From contig CAZCGE010000051.1 in assembly GCA_964498125.1 (NCBI GenBank), forward strand, positions 14,794-78,793: 64,000 bases of DNA, written 5' to 3'. Origin of the DNA: CAMDBL01 sp964498125. Lineage in GTDB: Bacteria; Pseudomonadota; Alphaproteobacteria; Rhizobiales; Hyphomicrobiaceae. The notes beneath the pieces are model-generated. The model worked only from the letters and a program-made list of their open reading frames with translations, was not told the DNA's origin and made no database searches. Position numbers and translations under genes: made by a program. This document shows, piece by piece, positions 8,919-17,904 of the stretch; position 1 is the stretch's first letter; every line of letters starts with the position of its first letter.

Positions 8919-9974
8919 TTGAAAGCATTCGCGCACAGATCAGATCCGCGGCGACCCACGGTGCTCCGCTTGTTGGTCGGCAGCTTGGCGATCATGCTGT
9001 CACTGGCGCCCATCCAGCCGGCAGAGGCGCAAGGCTGGCAGTGGCCATGGAATCAGCCCGAGCGACCACCCGTGCCGCGCGAGCCGGTCTATCGCGCCCC
9101 GCAGACGCCTGGCGGACCGCCGCCGGCAGCGGCGCAGCCCGCCCCTGGCGGCGCTCCAGGCGGGGGCTGGGGACAGCGCAGCTCGGTGTGCCAGCAGCTC
9201 GAACAACAGCTCGTCCACGAGTCGCAGAAAGGCACGGCGGGCCGCGACCTGCTGCCAAAGCTGGAAACCGATATCCGCCAGCTCGAGCGTACGGTTCAGA
9301 CCGAAAGTATCCGGCTCGATCGCCAGGACTGCTTCGAGTATTGGCTGTTTGCCAAATCCTTGAAGCGCACGCCGCAGTGCGTTGATCTCAACCGCCAGGT
9401 CGAAACCGCCCAACGCCAGTTCGCTGACCTGCAAGCCCAGCGCCAGCAGATGGTCTCCTCGCAAGGGCGCTCCTACCAGGACGAGATCATCCGCGAGCTG
9501 GCGCGCAACAATTGTGGACCCGGTTACCAGCAGGAAGCCCAGAAGCGGTCCAACCCCTTCTCCTCGCTGTGGCAGGACGACGAGGGCGGCGCCGCCAGTG
9601 GCGGCAATCAATTCGGCAACTTGCCATTCGCCACCTATCGCACGGTGTGCGTGCGTCTGTGCGATGGCTACTTCTTCCCCATCAGCTTCTCGACTCTGCC
9701 CAATCATTTCCAGCGTGATGCCGACGCCTGCCAGTCGAAGTGCGCGGCCCCTGTCGAGTTGTACTATCACGCCAACCCCGGCGCCGCGATGGAGCAGGCC
9801 CTGTCGGCCAAGTCGCAGCAGGCCTACACGTCGCTGCGCACCGCGTTCCGCTACCGCAAGGAATACGTGCAGGGCTGCTCGTGCAAGCAAGCCGAGTACA
9901 CGCCGGCAACCACCGCCGGCGATCGGCGAGCCGAGGCCACGCCACTGCCGCCGCAAAGTACACCGAAGCGGTAA
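8919..9974 (+). CDS. DUF2865 secreted protein
   Basis: 351 residues from a TTG at 8919 with GAGGGG four bases upstream; no ATG occurs before the signal peptide. Residues 1-38 are a signal peptide (LLVGSLAIMLSLAPIQPAEAQG). A Pro/Gly-rich stretch follows, then a coiled-coil-like Gln/Glu-rich region (about 85-180). The C-terminal third carries the conserved DUF2865 block: VRLCDGYFFPISFST, paired cysteines around ACQSKCAAP, and FRYRKEYVQGCSCK. The family is common in Hyphomicrobiales and relatives and has no known function. The regular cysteines suggest disulfides in the periplasm or envelope. Confidence 0.82.
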   Translation: MKAFAHRSDPRRPTVLRLLVGSLAIMLSLAPIQPAEAQGWQWPWNQPERPPVPREPVYRAPQTPGGPPPAAAQPAPGGAPGGGWGQRSSVCQQLEQQLVHESQKGTAGRDLLPKLETDIRQLERTVQTESIRLDRQDCFEYWLFAKSLKRTPQCVDLNRQVETAQRQFADLQAQRQQMVSSQGRSYQDEIIRELARNNCGPGYQQEAQKRSNPFSSLWQDDEGGAASGGNQFGNLPFATYRTVCVRLCDGYFFPISFSTLPNHFQRDADACQSKCAAPVELYYHANPGAAMEQALSAKSQQAYTSLRTAFRYRKEYVQGCSCKQAEYTPATTAGDRRAEATPLPPQSTPKR

Positions 9975-10132
9975 CCCCGCGCCACCGACCTGCGATTGGA
10001 CCGCGTTCGCGGCATACGCCAGCGCGTGTCGCGACTCTAGAAAATGGTGGGGTCAGAGCGTCCCCGAGCGAAATTGCCTTTGTGCTCGCCGCGGAGGCAT
10101 GTTTCACTTGGCATGAGCGGCTTGGCCATGGT

Positions 10133-10156
10133 GATGGTTGGGTCGATGGTTGGGTC
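10133..10156. repeat. Tandem 12-bp duplication
   Basis: The 12-mer GATGGTTGGGTC occurs twice head to tail just upstream of the GNAT gene. It looks like a recent slippage event and lies outside any supported coding region. Confidence 0.8.
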
Positions 10157-10216
10157 GCCCCGCGGTCGCTGCAAAATCGACGTGGACATGGAGACTTGCG
10201 CAACGTGGGGCCGGGT

Positions 10217-10756
10217 ATGGACCTCCTTCAGTCCTTGACGCTGCGGCCAGTCAGCATCGACGACCTATCGAACGTACGCTACATCCATTCTGGCGCGTTC
10301 CGGCTGATGGCGGCCTCCTGCTACTCGGACGAGGAGATCGCAGCGTTTTCCGCCTATGTTTACACCGTCGCATATGGCGAAGTGATCCAAAGGGAAAACA
10401 TGCTGGCCGGCTTTCTCGACAACGAGATGGTCGCAACAGCAAGCTGGGTGCACGCCGACGACGACAGCAATTCGGCACGTATCCGCTCGCTCTACGTGCG
10501 GCCGCTGTTCTTCGGCCTGGGCATCAGCCGGTTCATGGCCCAGGCAGCCGAGAGCTCGGCGCGCAAGTCCGGGTTACGCAATTTTGGCGCGCGCGTCACA
10601 CTCAACGCCGTCGGCTTCTTCGAAGCGATCGGCTATGAAGTCACGTCACACGGGGTCCAGCTTTTACCGGCAAATCAGGGCATGCCGGTCACGTTCATGC
10701 GCAAGTGCGACCGCAGCGCGCCGCGCGCCATCATTGCCGAGCAAGAAACAACTTGA
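10217..10756 (+). CDS. GNAT-family N-acetyltransferase
   Basis: 179 residues from ATG 10217 (MDLLQSLTLRPVSIDD). The open frame extends far upstream, but that part is not protein-like. Conserved GNAT elements: the N-terminal LRPVSIDDLSNVRYIHSGAF strand-helix, then IRSLYVRPLFFGLGISRFMAQAAE, which is the acetyl-CoA-binding motif A (R-x-x-G-x-G/S type), and a C-terminal TLNAVGFFEAIGYE motif B. These enzymes acetylate amines of small molecules or proteins; the substrate cannot be told. The ribosome site is weak, so the start is uncertain by a few codons. Confidence 0.75.
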   Translation: MDLLQSLTLRPVSIDDLSNVRYIHSGAFRLMAASCYSDEEIAAFSAYVYTVAYGEVIQRENMLAGFLDNEMVATASWVHADDDSNSARIRSLYVRPLFFGLGISRFMAQAAESSARKSGLRNFGARVTLNAVGFFEAIGYEVTSHGVQLLPANQGMPVTFMRKCDRSAPRAIIAEQETT

Positions 10757-11014
10757 GTGTGCGGCTGGGCCCGTCGCATCACTTGAGGATGTGGCGCGCA
10801 ATCCAGTAATCGGGGCTCGATGATCGCCGAGGGGACGCCTTGCACCGCGCTCCCCGGCCGCAGCCGGAGTTGGTCAAGCGCTCCGCGATCAGCTCGACGC
10901 CCGTTGAAGCCCAGCGCCGTCTTGGTCTTCAGCCCAGCGTGCGCCGCCGCGGGGTTGCCGGCGACAGCGAAGTCGAGCTTGCAGCCCGCGCTCTCCTTGC
11001 CGAGCACCACGCCC

Positions 11015-12760
11015 TCAGCTGACGTCGCCGCCATCGGCGCGTGGCGCCACCACGCGCGGCACACCGACAACTGGCTGCGCACCCGCCGAGAGATCCATAT
11101 CCTCCCGGAACTTATTGGTCAGCGGATAGCGCCGGTCTCGGCCGAAATTGCGCTGCGAGACCTTGACGCCGGGCGCCGCCTGCCGGCGTTTGTACTCGGC
11201 CAGATACAGCAGCCGCTCGACCCTGCGCACGGTCTCGATGGCGTGGCCGCGGGCAACGATGTCCGCCACCGCCATCTCGTTTTCGACCAGGCAGGCGAGG
11301 ATATCGTCGAGAACCTCGTAGGGCGGCAGGCTGTCCTGGTCCTTCTGGTTCTCACGCAACTCCGCGCTCGGCGCCTTGGTCAGGATGTTCTCGGGGATGA
11401 CAATACCGGCTGGCCCCTTGGCCCCCTTCGGCACGTGCGCGTTGCGCCAGCGCGCCAGCCGGAACACCTCCATCTTGTAGAGGTCCTTGATCGGATTGAA
11501 GCCGCCGTTCATATCGCCATACAGCGTGGCATAGCCAACCGACATTTCCGACTTGTTGCCGGTCGTCACCACCATGGCGCCAAACTTGTTGGAGATGGCC
11601 ATCAGGATCGTGCCGCGTGCCCGGCTCTGCAGGTTCTCTTCGGTCAGATCGGCCTTGGTGCCGGCAAACATGTCGCCGAGCGCCGACAGAAAGCCTTCGA
11701 CAGGACCGCTGATTGGCACGCTGTCGTAGCGCACGCCCAGCGCCCTGGCGCACTGCGCCGCGTCGGTCAGGCTGTCCTGCGAGGTATAGCGGTAAGGCAA
11801 CATCACGCAGTGCACCCGCGCAGGGCCCAAGGCATCGACCGCCATGGCGGCGACAAGTGCTGAATCGATGCCACCCGACAGCCCCAGCACGACGCCGGCA
11901 AACCGGTTCTTGTCGACGTAGTCCCTGAGGCCGACCATGCATGCCTGATAGGCGGATGCATCGCCTTCCTCGATCAATGTCCGTTCACCCGGCGCGCACC
12001 GCCAGCCATCGGCCGTGCGCGTCCAGGTTGTAAGGACCACCGCCTCCTGCCAGGCCGGCAGTTGCGCGGCCAGGCCGCAGTCGGCGTTGAGCACGAACGA
12101 GGCGCCGTCGAACACCAATTCGTCCTGCCCACCGACTTGGTTGAGATAGACCAGCGGCAGACCGCTTTCCGTGACGCGCTTGGCCGCCACGTTCATGCGC
12201 TTCTCGGGCTTGGGCCAGTCGAACGGCGAGCCGTTGGGCGAGATCAGGATCTCGGCGCCACATTCATCGAGGCACTCGACCACCTCGTCCGACCAGATAT
12301 CCTCGCAGATCGGCACGCCGAGCCGTACGCCCTTGAAGGCGATCGGACCTGGCAGGGGCCCCGCGGCGAACACCCGCTTCTCGTCGAACACGCCGTAGTT
12401 CGGCAGATCGACCTTGAAGCGCAGCGCCGAGACCTTACCGTCCTCGATCAATGCGACCGCGTTGTAGAGCTTGCCGTCCTCGGGCCAGATCGTACCGGTC
12501 AGCACCGCCGGGCCCGGCCCCATCTCCGCCGCCAGCGCCTCCACCGCCGCTCGCGCGGCACGCTGGAAGGCTGGCTTCAAAACTAGGTCCTCCGGCGGAT
12601 AGCCGGTGATGAACAGCTCCGGAAAGACGACGAGATCGGCGCCGAGACGGGCCGCCTCGGCGCGCGCCGACTTCAACTTGGCGACATTGCCGGCAAGATC
12701 GCCAACCGTCGGATTGAGCTGGGCGAGCGCGATTTTAAGCGTGTTCGTCGGTGTGGACAT
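11015..12760 (-). CDS. nadE: Glutamine-dependent NAD+ synthetase
   Basis: 581 residues from ATG 12760 (MSTPTNTLKIALAQLNPT). Two fused domains. The N-terminal nitrilase-like glutaminase has the catalytic triad Glu48 (FPELFITGYPPED), Lys116 (RFKVDLPNYGVFDEKR) and Cys152 (PICEDIW). The C-terminal NAD synthetase has the ATP-pyrophosphatase loop LGLSGGIDSALVAAMAV at about 293-309. It converts deamido-NAD+ to NAD+ using glutamine nitrogen, the last step of NAD synthesis. Length matches the two-domain bacterial form. Confidence 0.95.
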   Translation of the reverse strand: MSTPTNTLKIALAQLNPTVGDLAGNVAKLKSARAEAARLGADLVVFPELFITGYPPEDLVLKPAFQRAARAAVEALAAEMGPGPAVLTGTIWPEDGKLYNAVALIEDGKVSALRFKVDLPNYGVFDEKRVFAAGPLPGPIAFKGVRLGVPICEDIWSDEVVECLDECGAEILISPNGSPFDWPKPEKRMNVAAKRVTESGLPLVYLNQVGGQDELVFDGASFVLNADCGLAAQLPAWQEAVVLTTWTRTADGWRCAPGERTLIEEGDASAYQACMVGLRDYVDKNRFAGVVLGLSGGIDSALVAAMAVDALGPARVHCVMLPYRYTSQDSLTDAAQCARALGVRYDSVPISGPVEGFLSALGDMFAGTKADLTEENLQSRARGTILMAISNKFGAMVVTTGNKSEMSVGYATLYGDMNGGFNPIKDLYKMEVFRLARWRNAHVPKGAKGPAGIVIPENILTKAPSAELRENQKDQDSLPPYEVLDDILACLVENEMAVADIVARGHAIETVRRVERLLYLAEYKRRQAAPGVKVSQRNFGRDRRYPLTNKFREDMDLSAGAQPVVGVPRVVAPRADGGDVS

Positions 12761-12976
12761 GGTGCGAGAGTGGCTCCACAGGGTGCAGGTCGCTGAGCCG
12801 AGGTTATAGGGAAAAGTCGACGGGTTACAGGGGGCCGACAGAGGGCAGGTCATGGCATGTCGGACTGGCGATTGTCGTGGTCGGAGCGAGCGCCGCTGTA
12901 AACCGGTCGCAAGTCATCAAGGGCGCCTCGTAAAATGGCAGCCTGCGGCCTCGGCCCCCATGCGGAAACTGAAAGT

Positions 12977-13258
12977 TCAGATCCCAAGCTCGCTGTGCGA
13001 GCCGAGCCGGACGAGCTGCAGCGTGGCGTCATCCGGCTTGCGGTAGATGAGTACCAGATCGGGACGAACGTGGCAGTCGCGATGATCATCCCAATCGCCG
13101 GTCAGCGGGTGATCACGGTGGCGCGTCGGCAAGGGTGTGTCAGCGGCCAGCATGTCGATGACCGGCCCAATGAGGGCGTCCAGCCGCTTGCCGAACTGGC
13201 CCTTCCTTTCACGCTGGTAGTCGCGACGAAAGCGCGTCGTGGTCTCAATCGTCCGCAT
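12977..13258 (-). CDS. YafQ/RelE-family mRNA interferase toxin
   Basis: 93 residues (MRTIETTTRFRRDYQRERKG). Small basic RelE-fold protein with the YafQ arrangement: a KRLDALIGPVIDML helix, the LPTRHRDHPLTGDWDDHRDCHVRPDLVLIYRK core with several histidines where YafQ has catalytic ones, and a C-terminal LVRLGSHSELG strand. YafQ cleaves mRNA on the ribosome and is neutralised by DinJ/RelB. The upstream antitoxin gene overlaps this one by 14 bases, the usual antitoxin-first order. Confidence 0.85.
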   Translation of the reverse strand: MRTIETTTRFRRDYQRERKGQFGKRLDALIGPVIDMLAADTPLPTRHRDHPLTGDWDDHRDCHVRPDLVLIYRKPDDATLQLVRLGSHSELGI

Positions 13259-13505
13259 TGAGCGATTTCAGCAGCGCCTTGGTGTTGACGTGGCTCTTGA
13301 GGCCGCCGCGCCGCGCCTCTTTCATGGCCTCGATGGTCTCGGCATTGGGCACGAGCGGGTCGAAGGGCATGGCTTTATCCTTGGCAATCCGCACCATCAT
13401 CAGACGAAATGCATCGGACACCGTGAGGCCGATGGCTGCCAGCACGGCGGCCGCCTCGTCTTTGGTCTCAACGTCGATGCGGGCGCGCACTACGGTATTG
13501 GTCAT
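13245..13505 (-). CDS. RelB/DinJ-family antitoxin
   Basis: 86 residues from ATG 13505 (MTNTVVRARIDVETKDEAA). Ribbon-helix-helix DNA-binding N-terminus (VVRARIDVETKDEAAAVLAAIGLTVSDAFRLMMVRIA), the hallmark of RelB/DinJ, followed by an acidic flexible tail that would wrap the YafQ-type toxin. It should repress its own promoter, where an ATTGT-AGC-ACAAT palindrome lies just upstream. Confidence 0.88.
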   Translation of the reverse strand: MTNTVVRARIDVETKDEAAAVLAAIGLTVSDAFRLMMVRIAKDKAMPFDPLVPNAETIEAMKEARRGGLKSHVNTKALLKSLNADD

Positions 13506-13524
13506 GACGGTTCTCCCTGGGCTA

Positions 13525-13537
13525 CATTGTAGCACAA
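13525..13537. promoter_or_regulatory. Probable operator of the RelB/YafQ pair
   Basis: Inverted repeat ATTGT-AGC-ACAAT located about 20 bases upstream of the antitoxin ATG, where an RHH antitoxin would bind. A related TGTAGCAC string stands before the orphan ParD gene at 58941-58949. Confidence 0.5.
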
Positions 13538-13635
13538 TCGAGAGGGGAGGGATAGGGCGTTGTCTGGGCGAACCCGCCTTCCAAACGACCCATTGCGGGG
13601 CTGGAATCGCATGCGGTCGGACCCCGGCCACTTCA

Positions 13636-15024
13636 TCACCCCGTCGCCGCGACCACTTTTCCAGCCTGCGACGCCTGCCGTTCCAGCTTCAGGCGCTCGG
13701 CCATCAGGAAGGCCAGTTCGATGGCTTGATCTGCGTTGAGGCGCGGATCGCAATGCGTATGGTAGCGATCCGACAGGTTGGCATCGGTCATGCCGCCAGC
13801 CCCGCCGGTGCACTCGGTGACGGGCTGCCCGGTCATCTCCACATGGATGCCGCCAGCGTGCGTTGCCTCGGCGCGATGCACCGCAAAGAACGTCTCCACT
13901 TCGCTCAAGATGCGATCGAAGGGGCGCGTCTTGTAGCCGCTGGCCGCTGTGATCGTGTTGCCATGCATGGGATCGCACGACCACACCACCGTACGGCCGG
14001 CCTTTTTTACGGCGCGCACGAGTTTAGGCAGGTGCATGTCCACCTTGTCGCTGCCAAACCGGCAGATCAACGTCAGCCGGCCCGCCTCATCCTTCGGATT
14101 GAGGATGTCGATCAGCCGCAGCAGGCCGTCGGGCTCCAGCGACGGCCCGCATTTCAGGCCGATCGGGTTCTTGACGCCACGGCAATACTCGACGTGTGCA
14201 TGGTCGGGCTGGCGCGTGCGATCGCCGATCCAGATCATGTGACCGGAGGTGGCATACCAGTCGCCCGAGGTCGAATCGAGCCGCGTCATCGCCTGTTCGA
14301 ATCCGAGCAGCAGCGCCTCGTGGCTGGTGTAGAAATTGGTGGTCTTGAGCTGCGGCGTGTTCTCGCTGGTGATACCGCAAGCCCGCATGAAATCGAGTGT
14401 TTCAGCGATGCGGTCGGCGAGCGCCTGGTAGCGGTGGCCTGCCGGCGAATCCTTGACGAATCCCATGTTCCACTGGTGCACGCGCTCCAGGTCGGCATAG
14501 CCGCCGCCGGCGAAGGCGCGCAGCAGGTTGAGGGTTGCCGCCGACTGCCGGTAGGCCTCGATCTGGCGCTGCGGGTCGGGCGTGCGCGCGGCGGACGTGA
14601 ACTCCGGGCCGTTGACGATATCGCCGCGATAGCTCGGCAGCTCCTTGGCGTCCTTCTTCTCGGTCGGCGACGAGCGCGGCTTGGCGAATTGGCCGGCGAT
14701 GCGGCCAACCTTGACCACCGGCGAGCCGCCGGCATAGGTCAGCACCACCGCCATCTGCAGGAAGACGCGGAAGAAATCGCGGATATTGTCGGCCCGGTGC
14801 TCGGCGAAGCTCTCGGCGCAGTCGCCACCCTGCAGCAGGAAGCCGTTGCCGGCCGCGACATCGGCCAGCGTCCGCTTCAAGGCGCGCGCCTCACCGGCAA
14901 AAACCAATGGCGGGAAGGTCGCCAGCCGCGACTCCACGTCGGCCAGCACCGAATTGTCGGGATATTCCGGCACCTGAACGATCGGCTTCGATCTCCAGCT
15001 GTCGATGGACCAGCTTCCCGACAT
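13636..15024 (-). CDS. 3-deoxy-7-phosphoheptulonate synthase, class II
   Basis: 462 residues from ATG 15024 (MSGSWSIDSWRSKPIVQVPEY), with GGAG 7 nt upstream. Condenses phosphoenolpyruvate and erythrose 4-phosphate, the first step of the shikimate pathway. Class II (plant/Mycobacterium-like) features: LLQGGDCAESFAEH with the metal-binding cysteine, KVGRIAGQFAKPRS, WSCDPMHGNT, and the C-terminal GGIHVEMTGQPVTECTGGA. Length fits the class II family. It is divergent from the YbdK-like gene, with 186 bases between the two starts. Confidence 0.93.
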   Translation of the reverse strand: MSGSWSIDSWRSKPIVQVPEYPDNSVLADVESRLATFPPLVFAGEARALKRTLADVAAGNGFLLQGGDCAESFAEHRADNIRDFFRVFLQMAVVLTYAGGSPVVKVGRIAGQFAKPRSSPTEKKDAKELPSYRGDIVNGPEFTSAARTPDPQRQIEAYRQSAATLNLLRAFAGGGYADLERVHQWNMGFVKDSPAGHRYQALADRIAETLDFMRACGITSENTPQLKTTNFYTSHEALLLGFEQAMTRLDSTSGDWYATSGHMIWIGDRTRQPDHAHVEYCRGVKNPIGLKCGPSLEPDGLLRLIDILNPKDEAGRLTLICRFGSDKVDMHLPKLVRAVKKAGRTVVWSCDPMHGNTITAASGYKTRPFDRILSEVETFFAVHRAEATHAGGIHVEMTGQPVTECTGGAGGMTDANLSDRYHTHCDPRLNADQAIELAFLMAERLKLERQASQAGKVVAATG

Positions 15025-15210
15025 ATCGGTCTCCGATGTTCGTGCTTCGCCAAGCAACTTCAATTGGTCCCCGAGGGCAGGTTCTGGCGGGGACCCATTG
15101 CAGACCTGCTTCATACAGCCTGGCCGCTCCCCATACCAGCTTCCGCGTGGCGTTCCTCGTGCTTATGGTTGACCTCGCTCCCGCCACCTTCTTGCCCGAG
15201 CTTTGGCGAC

Positions 15211-16371
15211 ATGAGCCAAATAGAGCCATCCTTCACCTTCGGCATCGAGGAGGAATATCACCTCGTCGATCTGCAAAACGGCAACCTTGCGGTGCACTCA
15301 CCAGCCCTGATGGCGGTGTTGGAGCGCGAGTTGGGTGGCCAGGTCGCGCCTGAGTTCATGCGCTCGCAGATCGAGGTCGCTACCGGCGTCTGTCGCACGT
15401 TCACCGAGGCCCGCGCCGACCTGGCGAGGCTGCGCGGAGCCGTCGCTCGCTTGGCCAAGTGCCACGGCCTGGCGCCGATCGCCTCGGCGACGCACCCGTT
15501 CGCCAGCCTCAGCTGCGCCACCCCGACCGACAAGGCGCGCTACCGCGTCATCGCCGCGGACCTGGCCGGCGCCAGCCGCCGCCTGGTGGTCTGCGGCATG
15601 CACGTCCACGTCGCCATCGAGGACAACGAGACGCGCATCGATTTGATGAACCAGGTGCGCTATTTCCTGCCGCACCTGCTGGCCTTGTCGACCTCGTCGC
15701 CGTTCTGGCAGGGGGAAAACACGGGCCTGAAGGGCTACCGGCTGGCCGCCTACAGCGTCATTCCGCGCACCGGCCTGCCCGGCCGCTTCGAGAGCTGGCA
15801 CGAATACCAGCGCACGGTGGATGTGCTGGTGCAGGGTGGCGCCATCGAGGACGCCAGCCACATCTGGTGGGACATCCGCCCTTCCAGCCGCTTCCCGACA
15901 TTGGAGCTGCGCGCGCCCGACGTCTGCACGCGCATCGAGGACGCGCTGTCGGTGGCGGCACTCTATGTCTGCCTCGTGCGGATGTTGTATCGGCTGCGCC
16001 GCGCCAACCAGCGCTGGCGCACCTACCCTGTATTCCTCCTGGAGGAGAACCGCTGGCGGGCGCAGCGCTATGGCGTTCAGGGCGCGCTGTTCGACTTCGG
16101 CAAAGGCACGCTGGTGTCCATGTGCGATCTGATCGAAGAGCTGATTGCTATCACCGCCGAGGACGCGGCGGCGCTCGGTTGCGAGCACGAGGTGGCACGG
16201 ACCCGCGACATCGCCATCAACGGCACAAGCGCCGACCGCCAGCTGAACTGCTACGCCCAACACATTGCTGCTGGCGCCGAAACGGATGTGGCATTGCGCT
16301 CTGTCGTCGACCATTTGCGAGCCGAGACGGTAGCGGATTTGGGGGAACAGCGAGTAGCGAGTTGCGAATAG
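15211..16371 (+). CDS. ybdK: YbdK-type carboxylate-amine ligase
   Basis: 386 residues from ATG 15211 (MSQIEPSFTFGIEEEYHLVD). GCS2 family: FGIEEEYHLVD is the conserved glutamate-rich ATP/Mg site, followed by RSQIEVATGVC, VCGMHVHVAIED and SSRFPTLELRAPDVC. E. coli YbdK has weak glutamate-cysteine ligase activity, and the physiological substrates of the group are mostly unknown. The last residues (GEQRVASCE) are encoded by a degenerate heptamer repeat at 16349-16376, so the natural C-terminus may have been overwritten. Confidence 0.85.
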   Translation: MSQIEPSFTFGIEEEYHLVDLQNGNLAVHSPALMAVLERELGGQVAPEFMRSQIEVATGVCRTFTEARADLARLRGAVARLAKCHGLAPIASATHPFASLSCATPTDKARYRVIAADLAGASRRLVVCGMHVHVAIEDNETRIDLMNQVRYFLPHLLALSTSSPFWQGENTGLKGYRLAAYSVIPRTGLPGRFESWHEYQRTVDVLVQGGAIEDASHIWWDIRPSSRFPTLELRAPDVCTRIEDALSVAALYVCLVRMLYRLRRANQRWRTYPVFLLEENRWRAQRYGVQGALFDFGKGTLVSMCDLIEELIAITAEDAAALGCEHEVARTRDIAINGTSADRQLNCYAQHIAAGAETDVALRSVVDHLRAETVADLGEQRVASCE

Positions 16372-16376
16372 AGAGT
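16349..16376 (+). repeat. Degenerate heptamer tandem repeat at the ybdK 3' end
   Basis: Four head-to-tail 7-mers of the type GCGAGTA / GCGAGTT / GCGAATA / GAGAGTA. They cover the last codons and stop of the ligase gene and end where an orphan coding remnant begins. Variable heptamer repeats of this look are known as expanding tracts in several proteobacteria. Confidence 0.6.
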
Positions 16377-16377
16377 A

Positions 16378-16608
16378 GGTCTCGGCGAGGACAACAGCAC
16401 CGTTTCCAAGCTCGTCAAGGAGCGCGGTGGCTATGATCTGATGGCGGAGTTCAACTACAAACCGGTGAACACGTATCTGCCGCCGCGACCGCGGCGCGAT
16501 GCCGCCACGGCGGCTGGCGCGCGCCCAGTAGCCGAAGCCATCGGGCCCGCCGGCGCCTCCTCGATCGAGAAATTCTTCGCCTGGGCCGACAAGGTCCTGT
16601 CACGTTGA
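16378..16608 (+). pseudogene. Orphan 3' coding remnant
   Basis: 76 sense codons and a TGA in good coding register (GLGEDNSTVSKLVKERGGYD ... EKFFAWADKVLSR) but with no start codon or ribosome site. The frame is that of the preceding ligase, separated from it only by the ligase stop at 16369-16371 and the heptamer repeat. It looks like the C-terminal end of another protein whose body has been deleted. I do not recognise the family. Confidence 0.45.
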
Positions 16609-16719
16609 GCAACGCGGCACGCTACTGGCTCGACATGCGCCACTGGCATTGGCGCCCCAAGCGCCGGCCAGCCGGAGCCGGCGCTGGTTGGGCGCCAGGG
16701 GTTGCAGCGCTGGAACGTG

Positions 16720-17889
16720 CTACGGCGCCTGCCCGCGGAGTCGGCTCTCGGCCACATCGCGCAGGCGGCGCAGGATCTCGGGATGACGGCGACCGAGCCG
16801 CTCCATGTCCTTGCGATCGAGGAGCAAACAGCGACAACGGCTGGCGGCGACGACCGCAAAGCGATGCGTCCGCTGCTCCAGCATGGCCATTTCGCCAATG
16901 ACGTCGCCCTCGCCCAGCCGCACCTCGCCGTCATCGAGTTCGACGATGACTTCGCCGGTCGCGATACAGAAAATTGCCGTCGCCTCTTCGCCGCGCCGCA
17001 TGATCAGATCGCCGGGCTCGAACGTGCGTGAGGTGAGCAGCGCCATGATCTCGGTCAACGCCGCCGCATCGAGACCGGCGAACAGCGGCACGCGCGCCAC
17101 CAGCGCCCAGGTGACGATAAACTCGCGCCGCGTCACCTCGCGCGAGAAGCCGGTGGCGATGATGGCGATCGGCAAAGCGAAGACGCCGAGGCCGAGGATC
17201 ATGATGATCCCAGCGAAGATCTTACCCGTTGCCGTGACCGGCACGGCATCGCCATAGCCGATGGTGGCGAGCGTCACCAGCGCCCACCACATGGCGTCGG
17301 GAATGGTGCCGAAAACCTTGGGCTGAATCTCCCGCTCGATCAGGTACATGCCGGTTGCCGCTATCAGCACCAGCGACAGCATGATCACCAGCGTGCCCAG
17401 CAACGGTCCGCGCTCCTCCCCCAGCACGCGACCGAGCGAATGCAGCGCGCTCGAATAGCGGGCGATCTTCAAGAAGCGGAATAATCGCAATACCCTGAGA
17501 ACGGCATAATCACCGGGCAGAAGAAACGCCAGATAGCCCGGCGCAAACGCCAGCAGATCGATGAGTGACATCGGCCGCAGCGCATAGCGCAGACGCGCCC
17601 GCCAGGGCGGCATGTGCGACAAGATCGGCATCTCGACCGAGGCCCAGATGCGCAAGGCGTATTCGATGGTGAAGACGGCGATCGAGAACCCATCGAACAG
17701 CCGGAACCACCCGGCGTAGCGCTGGCCAATGGCCGGCACGGTCTCAATGGCGAAGGCGACGACGTTGAGGCAGATCAGCAGTACGAGGCAGACATTGACC
17801 GCGGCACTCAGCCGATCGCCGGCCATGCCGGCCTCGAGCACGTCGTACACCCGCCGGCGCCAGGACAGCACCTTGTGCGGCTCGCGCAT
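16720..17889 (-). CDS. Cyclic-nucleotide-regulated voltage-gated-like K+ channel (MlotiK1-like)
   Basis: 389 residues. Six transmembrane segments: S1 about 28-48, S2 63-83, S3 107-124, a basic S4 VLRVLRLFRFLKIARY at about 130-145, S5 165-183, a pore helix, the K+ selectivity filter TIGYGD at 209-214, and S6 223-247. A cNMP-binding domain follows (about 265-380) with GEMAMLEQRTHRFA as the phosphate-binding cassette. The order and size match MlotiK1 of Mesorhizobium, a tetrameric cAMP-gated K+ channel. It lies 15 bases downstream of alaS on the same strand. Confidence 0.92.
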   Translation of the reverse strand: MREPHKVLSWRRRVYDVLEAGMAGDRLSAAVNVCLVLLICLNVVAFAIETVPAIGQRYAGWFRLFDGFSIAVFTIEYALRIWASVEMPILSHMPPWRARLRYALRPMSLIDLLAFAPGYLAFLLPGDYAVLRVLRLFRFLKIARYSSALHSLGRVLGEERGPLLGTLVIMLSLVLIAATGMYLIEREIQPKVFGTIPDAMWWALVTLATIGYGDAVPVTATGKIFAGIIMILGLGVFALPIAIIATGFSREVTRREFIVTWALVARVPLFAGLDAAALTEIMALLTSRTFEPGDLIMRRGEEATAIFCIATGEVIVELDDGEVRLGEGDVIGEMAMLEQRTHRFAVVAASRCRCLLLDRKDMERLGRRHPEILRRLRDVAESRLRGQAP

Positions 17890-17904
17890 CGCGATGCAAT
17901 CCCT

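Noticed and set aside
10051..10068. Further copy of the GGGGTCAG palindrome upstream of the GNAT gene
   Set aside because: Only GGGGTCAGA is shared and the rest diverges, so it could be chance; not counted as a copy.
10675..11082. 135-codon minus-strand frame downstream of nadE
   Set aside because: Overlaps the ends of both GNAT and nadE, no ribosome site and no recognisable family; the roughly 258-base gap is left unannotated.
13258..15210. Long plus-strand open frame continuing upstream of the ybdK-like start (651 codons)
   Set aside because: It is antisense to the toxin-antitoxin pair and the DAHP synthase, has no family resemblance, and the YbdK fold begins at the ATG at 15211.
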